A program made the translations under genes and the position numbers. Positions 13,814 to 18,164 of a DNA stretch of 18,164 nt are shown here, one piece after another. The DNA comes from JAQIBY01 sp964615585 (GTDB lineage: Bacteria > Bacteroidota > Bacteroidia > Bacteroidales > ML635J-15). The stretch lies in assembly GCA_964615585.1 (NCBI GenBank), contig CAZTNS010000059.1, positions 1-18,164 on the forward strand, given 5' to 3'. Position 1 is the stretch's first letter, and each line of letters begins with the position of its first letter. The notes beneath the pieces were generated by a model, which was given only the letters and a program-made list of their open reading frames with translations, made no database searches and had not been told where the DNA came from.

Positions 13814-13817
13814 CATC

Positions 13818-14801
13818 ATGCCCATAAATGTAGCCATCATGGCAGGCGGCCCCTCTTCTGAACGTGTGATAAGCCTGCAAACTGCTGATAACATTGCAAA
13901 TTCACTGCCCAAAGCAAAATACACCGCTTACACCATTGATGTCAATGGCCCTGCATGGATTTATAACCTGAATAAAAAGGATGAAGCTGCTGTGGATAAA
14001 AATGATTTCAGCCTTAGCAAGGATGGAAAAAAAATACATTTTGATGTCGCTGTTATTGCCATTCATGGTAAACAAGGCGAAGACGGTACATTGCAAGGGT
14101 ATTTTGAAATTATGGGAATACCTTATTCCACCTCCGGGGTGTTGTGCTCGTCACTGACTTTTGATAAAATCAAATGCAAAGCGTTTATAAGTCAATATAA
14201 CGTTCCCATGGCTCACGAAATGGTATTTAAAAAAGGCGACAGCATCAATCCGGAAGCCGTTGTGAGTAAACTTGGGCTTCCCTTGTTCATTAAACCAAAT
14301 ACTGCCGGATCAAGCTTTGGCATCACAAAAGTGTATGATACGGGGAAAATTGCCGATGCAGTCAACCATGCATTTACCGAAGATGATACCATCATCATTG
14401 AAAGTTTCATTGACGGTGTGGAAGTAAGTTGCGGCATATTAAAAACGGCCAGTCACAACCGGGTATTTGAGCCCACGGAAATTGACACCAAACGTGATTT
14501 TTTTGATTACGATGCCAAATACACACCCGAGTTGACAGATGAAATCACCCCGGCCCGCATACCTCAATCCGAGTCTGATGCGGTAAAAAGCATGGCTTCA
14601 TTGATCTACGATAAACTCAACTGCCGCGGTATTGTGCGTATTGATTTCATCATCAAAGACAGCATTCCCCATTTTCTGGAGGTCAATACCATCCCCGGAT
14701 TGAGCAAAAACAGCATTGTCCCCAAACAAATCCGGCATGCCGGCCTCACTGAATCACAGGTGTTGGATGAAGCTGTATCCGATTGCATGAAGCAGCGTTG
14801 A
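13818..14801 (+). CDS. ddl: D-alanine--D-alanine ligase
   Basis: ATP-dependent ligation of two D-Ala for peptidoglycan precursors, cytosolic. 327 aa. The N-terminal MAGGPSSERVISL (8-20) carries the Ser-Glu pair that binds the first D-Ala. HGKQGEDGTLQGYFE (about 78-92) follows. The ATP-grasp domain has LFIKPNTAGSSFGI (about 156-169), the ESFIDGVEVSCG segment (about 195-206), and FLEVNTIPGLSKNSIVPKQ (about 287-305) with the metal-binding Glu/Asn and the Gly-x-Ser loop. It sits 4 nt after the transglycosylase, last in the parA unit, and ends 2 nt from the convergent DUF4294 gene. No terminator is visible in that gap. Confidence 0.96.
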   Translation: MPINVAIMAGGPSSERVISLQTADNIANSLPKAKYTAYTIDVNGPAWIYNLNKKDEAAVDKNDFSLSKDGKKIHFDVAVIAIHGKQGEDGTLQGYFEIMGIPYSTSGVLCSSLTFDKIKCKAFISQYNVPMAHEMVFKKGDSINPEAVVSKLGLPLFIKPNTAGSSFGITKVYDTGKIADAVNHAFTEDDTIIIESFIDGVEVSCGILKTASHNRVFEPTEIDTKRDFFDYDAKYTPELTDEITPARIPQSESDAVKSMASLIYDKLNCRGIVRIDFIIKDSIPHFLEVNTIPGLSKNSIVPKQIRHAGLTESQVLDEAVSDCMKQR

Positions 14802-14803
14802 CA

Positions 14804-15400
14804 TTATAACTGTCCGTTTTCATACAACTGTACCAGGATTTCAATATCCCTGTCTTCCCCTTCCGGATCGTACTCCTGTTTCAGGTTATGGCCAAATAAA
14901 CGAGCAACCCCCTGGTAAAGTCCTGCCAGAAATCCCCCTTTGAATTCTTTCAGGATGTCATAAGATGTATCGCCGGTTTCCCTGTCAATAAGCCGTACAA
15001 GCATTACCCCCTGTAAAATTGTTAGTTTGCGGATGTCATCTTCATATTTTTCACGCAATTGTTTTTCCCGGTACCGGATGTATTGCTTTTTTAAATTATC
15101 ATCATGGAACTTATCAAGTTCTGAATCAATGTCATTGATGGTTTCACTGATGAGTAGTGCGTAAGGATATACTTTCAGGAAATACCGCGTCGTCCTGTCA
15201 AACTTGCGTTGTTCTGATCGTGATCTTTTATGCATTTCCGGGAACACCATCACCTCAGGCCCCATCATTACGTGCTGTTCCGAATGTATAAACAAACTGT
15301 CAAGGTTAACCTGTGGCGGCACATAACGGCTCCCTGATTGTGCCAAAATACAAGACCCCGGAAAAATCATTAACAATATGGTCAAAATTTGTGTTTTCAT
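14804..15400 (-). CDS. DUF4294 family exported protein
   Basis: 198 aa. A signal peptide (residues 1-20, ending CILAQ; the Cys at 17 is not in a good lipobox), then a short YVPPQVNLDSLF stretch and the DUF4294 core: RKFDRTTRYFLKVYPYAL, SETINDIDSELD, REKQLREKYEDDIRKLTILQG, RLIDRETGDTSYDILKEFKGGFLAGLYQGVARLFG and an acidic end. Highly charged and helical in the middle. The family is common in Bacteroidota with no established function; the conserved K/R and W/Y pattern suggests a periplasmic protein. It is encoded divergently from the EamA gene (start codons 70 nt apart) and convergently with ddl. Confidence 0.85.
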   Translation of the reverse strand: MKTQILTILLMIFPGSCILAQSGSRYVPPQVNLDSLFIHSEQHVMMGPEVMVFPEMHKRSRSEQRKFDRTTRYFLKVYPYALLISETINDIDSELDKFHDDNLKKQYIRYREKQLREKYEDDIRKLTILQGVMLVRLIDRETGDTSYDILKEFKGGFLAGLYQGVARLFGHNLKQEYDPEGEDRDIEILVQLYENGQL

Positions 15401-15454
15401 AAATAAACAATCATATCTGTTAACATTTTTACCAATAATTGTACCAAATTTTCA

Positions 15455-15462
15455 TAATTTTG
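15455..15462 (+). promoter_or_regulatory. -7 box upstream of the EamA-lnt pair
   Basis: TAATTTTG matches TAnnTTTG. Transcription is expected at about 15469, almost at the GTG start at 15471, so the mRNA may be leaderless. No TTTG at the -33 position was seen. Confidence 0.35.
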
Positions 15463-15470
15463 GCGGCATT

Positions 15471-16358
15471 GTGAACATAAAAACATCACATATAATTAAC
15501 TGGCTCATTTTAATTGGGTTGAGTATGATCTGGGGAAGCAGTTTCATCCTGATGAAATACGGATTGAAAAGTTTTTCTTATGGACAGGTTGCCGGATTCA
15601 GAATGTTCATTGCGTTTGTAAGTTTACTGCCGGTAGCACTGTATCACATTAAAAAGATCACAAAGAAAAATTTTATTTCGCTAATCATTGTCGGGTATAT
15701 TGGCAATGCCATTCCGGCCTTTTTATTTACATTGTCTCAAACCCGTATTGATTCATCCATTGCAGGCATTTTAAATTCAATGACGCCTTTTTTTACCATG
15801 ATCATTGGAGCCCTTGTTTATAACATAAAAATCCCGTGGTTTAAAGTGGCAGGGGTTCTTATTGGTTTGGCCGGAGCCGTTGCAGTCATCACGAGCAATA
15901 CCAATATTGATACCGGGAAAATTAACGTGTTTGCCCTGTATGTTGTTCTGGCAACAGTCATGTATGGCATCAACATCAATCATGTCAAGGCCAGGCTTTC
16001 CTCCCTCAACGGGATACAAATTGCAGCCTTTGCCTTTATGATGGTTGGGCCGGTAATAACTGCCTACCTCATCAGCACCAACCTGCCGGAAACATTTGCA
16101 CGGGACAATGCATGGCATGATTTTTTGTATGTCTTGCTGCTGGGATTTTTTGGATCGGCTGTGGCTGTAGTGGCAGTAAATATCCTGATATTGCGCAGCA
16201 ATGCCCTTTTTGCATCATCCGTTACTTATTTGATGCCAATAATAGCCATAGGCTGGGGTGCCCTTGATGGTGAACAACTCACAATAATTCAATACGCCGG
16301 CATGGGTTTAATTTTATTCGGTGTATATTTGGTCAATAAAAAATACAGAAAAAAATGA
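15471..16358 (+). CDS. EamA/DMT-family transporter
   Basis: A 10-TM drug/metabolite transporter superfamily protein, about 295 aa from the GTG at 15471. It has two EamA repeats: the first starts IINWLILIGLSMIWGSSFI with the conserved W-G-S-S-F, and the second starts near the middle (INVFALYVVLATVMYGINI). A longer frame from 15378 would run across the start of the divergent DUF4294 gene and add a non-typical N terminus, so I take the GTG. Substrate unknown; members export amino acids, sugars or other metabolites. It ends in ATGA overlapping lnt. Confidence 0.85.
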   Translation: MNIKTSHIINWLILIGLSMIWGSSFILMKYGLKSFSYGQVAGFRMFIAFVSLLPVALYHIKKITKKNFISLIIVGYIGNAIPAFLFTLSQTRIDSSIAGILNSMTPFFTMIIGALVYNIKIPWFKVAGVLIGLAGAVAVITSNTNIDTGKINVFALYVVLATVMYGININHVKARLSSLNGIQIAAFAFMMVGPVITAYLISTNLPETFARDNAWHDFLYVLLLGFFGSAVAVVAVNILILRSNALFASSVTYLMPIIAIGWGALDGEQLTIIQYAGMGLILFGVYLVNKKYRKK

Positions 16359-17971
16359 TGCATTTGAACAAATGGACGCGTATCGTGATGGCTGTTTCGT
16401 CAGGCCTTCTTCTAAGCGTGGCATACACACAATGGCACATGGGATGGGTTCTCCTGGTTGCTTTTGTTCCTTTATTGATTCTCGAAGAATACACTCAACA
16501 AAGGAAACATTCGGGACACAGTTTATTTGGATATACATACCTTGCATTCATCGTGTGGAATATCATATCCACGTACTGGATATATTATGCCACTGCTGCT
16601 GGTTCCATTTTTGCACTGGGCCTCAACGCTTTGTTTGTGACGGTTTTATTTTTTCTGTATCACAAAATCAAACTCCGCCTGAATCGCAACGAAGCGTACA
16701 TTGCGCTGGTGGTATTGTTTCTTGCGTTTGAGTTTTTCTACATGAAAGTAAAACTCAGTTGGCCATGGCTCAACCTTGGCAATGGATTCGCCAACAACGT
16801 GCAGTGGATACAATGGTATGAGTTTACGGGCACCCTGGGGGGAACCGCCTGGGCACTGATATCCAACTTGCTTGTTTTTGAAATCTTCAGGCGAAAATTT
16901 ATGCTGCCGGATTCCCAAAAAAGGCCTGTGCGTATTCACATGATTTCGCTGGCTGCCATTATTGTCATTCCGTTCTTTTTATCCGTGATCATGTATCATA
17001 AACATGAAGAGAAAGGGAAAACACAGGAAGTCGTTATAATTCAGCCCAACATTGACCCGTACAAACAAAAATTTTCCGGTTCGGTGATGGACCAGCTTCA
17101 CAATATGCTCAGGCTTACCGATTCTGTCATCAGCAAAAACACTGATTATGTGGTGTTTCCGGAAACGGCCATGCCTTTGTACATAGCTGAAGATTCCCTG
17201 ACAATTGAAAAGGATCCCCACATTAAATTATTACGCCGGTTCAACGAAGATTATCCCGGCACAAAATTCATTACCGGCCTGACGAGCCGTAAATTTTATT
17301 TTGATGAAAAAGACGTTTCTCCCACTGCGCATCAACAACAGAATTTTTGGTTTGATGAATACAACACTGCCATGCAAATTGACACCAGTGGCATACAACA
17401 GTTCTATCATAAATCAAAACTTGTGCCAGGCGTGGAATCCATTCCTTATGTTGACAACTGGAAATGGCTGAACAATCTTATCATCAACCTGGGAGGGCCA
17501 CGCAACAGCCTTGGTTATGATCCGCATGCAACCAATTTTGCCAGTCCCAATGATTCGGTTCAGGTTGCTGCAATCATCTGCTATGAGTCTGTGTACGGAG
17601 AATATGTTAGTTCTTTTGTCAGGCTAGGCGCCAACCTTGTTTTCATCATGACAAACGATGGTTGGTGGCGAGATACACCCGGATACAAACAACATGCCGC
17701 TTATGCGCGCCTGCGTGCCATTGAAACACGACGCGCCGTTGCACGTTCAGCCAATACCGGAATATCCTCCATCATTAATCAGCGTGGCGATATTGTGGAC
17801 TACCGTGGATGGTGGACAGAAGCAGTCATCAAGGGAAATATTAAAGCCAACAACAAACTCACTTTTTACGTTCGTTATGGTGATTATTTGGGGCGCATTT
17901 CAGCTTTCCTTGTGGTATTGATACTTCTTCACTGGATTACCAACCTGCTGATGCGAAAAAAAACCGGTTAA
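16355..17971 (+). CDS. lnt: Apolipoprotein N-acyltransferase
   Basis: Transfers an acyl chain to the N-terminal Cys of lipoproteins, in the inner membrane facing the periplasm. 538 aa. The N-terminal half has several transmembrane helices, the C-terminal half a nitrilase-fold domain, and one helix follows at the end (about 515-532). The catalytic triad can be placed: Glu270 in VVFPETAMP, Lys353 in YHKSKLVP and Cys409 in IICYESVYGEY. The MTNDGWW and the HAAYARLRAIETRRAVARSANTG segments are also typical. It starts in the EamA stop (ATGA), so translation is coupled. It would act on the lipoproteins encoded earlier in this window. Confidence 0.95.
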   Translation: MMHLNKWTRIVMAVSSGLLLSVAYTQWHMGWVLLVAFVPLLILEEYTQQRKHSGHSLFGYTYLAFIVWNIISTYWIYYATAAGSIFALGLNALFVTVLFFLYHKIKLRLNRNEAYIALVVLFLAFEFFYMKVKLSWPWLNLGNGFANNVQWIQWYEFTGTLGGTAWALISNLLVFEIFRRKFMLPDSQKRPVRIHMISLAAIIVIPFFLSVIMYHKHEEKGKTQEVVIIQPNIDPYKQKFSGSVMDQLHNMLRLTDSVISKNTDYVVFPETAMPLYIAEDSLTIEKDPHIKLLRRFNEDYPGTKFITGLTSRKFYFDEKDVSPTAHQQQNFWFDEYNTAMQIDTSGIQQFYHKSKLVPGVESIPYVDNWKWLNNLIINLGGPRNSLGYDPHATNFASPNDSVQVAAIICYESVYGEYVSSFVRLGANLVFIMTNDGWWRDTPGYKQHAAYARLRAIETRRAVARSANTGISSIINQRGDIVDYRGWWTEAVIKGNIKANNKLTFYVRYGDYLGRISAFLVVLILLHWITNLLMRKKTG

Positions 17972-18164
17972 CTGTGGTTTGTTGAAAAAGCCTTATGGAT
18001 AGCTTATTCAAGGGGACAAGGCCAAGGCAAAAACAGGGCAATGTTGAACGCATTTTGGTATTAAACGGATAAAAATGAAAGATACAAATCAGTGCTCGCC
18101 CCTGGGGAAAAAATAGGGGAACTTCAAAAAAGATAACTTAAATTTGTCTATGGAAATATAGCAC
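17972..18164. other. Terminal spacer, no gene seen
   Basis: 193 nt after lnt without a supported gene. It contains the direct-type repeats CAAGG...CAAGG and GGCAA near 18010-18035, a 13-residue frame at 18075 and a TAAATTTG box at 18139-18146 that could be a -7 element for a gene beyond the window. GTGGTTTGTTGAAAAAGCC at 17974-17992 faintly recalls some insertion-sequence ends, but no matching end is visible here. Confidence 0.35.

Noticed and set aside
15378..15470. Extended N terminus for the EamA transporter
   Set aside because: It would overlap the start of the divergent DUF4294 gene and precede the predicted promoter box; the GTG at 15471 gives a typical EamA N terminus.
17974..18164. 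Insertion-sequence end near the right edge
   Set aside because: No transposase, target duplication or matching inverted end is visible in the window.
1..18164. tRNA, rRNA, riboswitch or CRISPR array
   Set aside because: No cloverleaf with a T-loop motif, no rRNA segment, no direct-repeat/spacer pattern, and no FMN element recognised before ribH.

Overview
The window reads as chromosomal DNA of a Bacteroidota (Bacteroidetes) bacterium. The evidence is the block parA-parB-DUF5683-MltD-like transglycosylase, a DUF4294 protein, a DUF1343/NamZ-type lipoprotein, the pairing of a YfgM-like TPR protein with ribH, and repeated upstream boxes matching the Bacteroidota promoter (-33 TTTG, -7 TAnnTTTG). 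Most starts lack a Shine-Dalgarno sequence, as is usual in that phylum. No rRNA, tRNA, CRISPR array or complete insertion sequence was seen.

Layout. 1-551: an intergenic inverted repeat, then an exported glutaredoxin-like protein (-). 857-2834 (-): an overlapping pair, a NamZ-like exo-muramidase lipoprotein and a DUF218 (ElyC/SanA/YdcF-like) membrane protein. 2923-4498 (+): a type I-like glutamine synthetase with its own promoter and a clear terminator. 4720-5310 (-): a small lipoprotein. 5565-7538 (+): promoter, YfgM-like TPR protein, terminator, ribH, and an exported protein overlapping ribH by ATGA. 7600-10000: an AT-rich accessory insert. 10009-14801 (+): parA, parB, DUF5683, MltD-like transglycosylase and ddl, tightly spaced and probably one transcription unit. 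14804-15400 (-): DUF4294. 15471-17971 (+): an EamA transporter and lnt, overlapping by ATGA. 17972-18164: no gene seen.

The housekeeping genes centre on the envelope and chromosome: ParA/ParB segregation, peptidoglycan precursor synthesis (Ddl), peptidoglycan cleavage (MltD-like, NamZ-like), lipoprotein N-acylation (Lnt, which would mature the lipoproteins encoded here) and several exported or membrane proteins of unknown role.

The part most worth a second look is the insert at about 7.6-10.0 kb. It holds (i) a protein with an acidic, Trp-rich antitoxin-like tail followed after 2 nt by a PemK/MazF-like toxin broken by one extra base, behind a near-perfect promoter with an inverted-repeat operator and a strong Shine-Dalgarno; (ii) an opposite-strand pair, an unrecognised 175-aa protein overlapping a HEPN-like protein, with a perfect 14-bp inverted repeat overlapping its -7 box; and (iii) a short, apparently frame-disrupted remnant. 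This looks like a partly decayed toxin-antitoxin/defence islet between conserved chromosomal operons. The 175-aa plus HEPN-like pair is the best candidate for a poorly described system.
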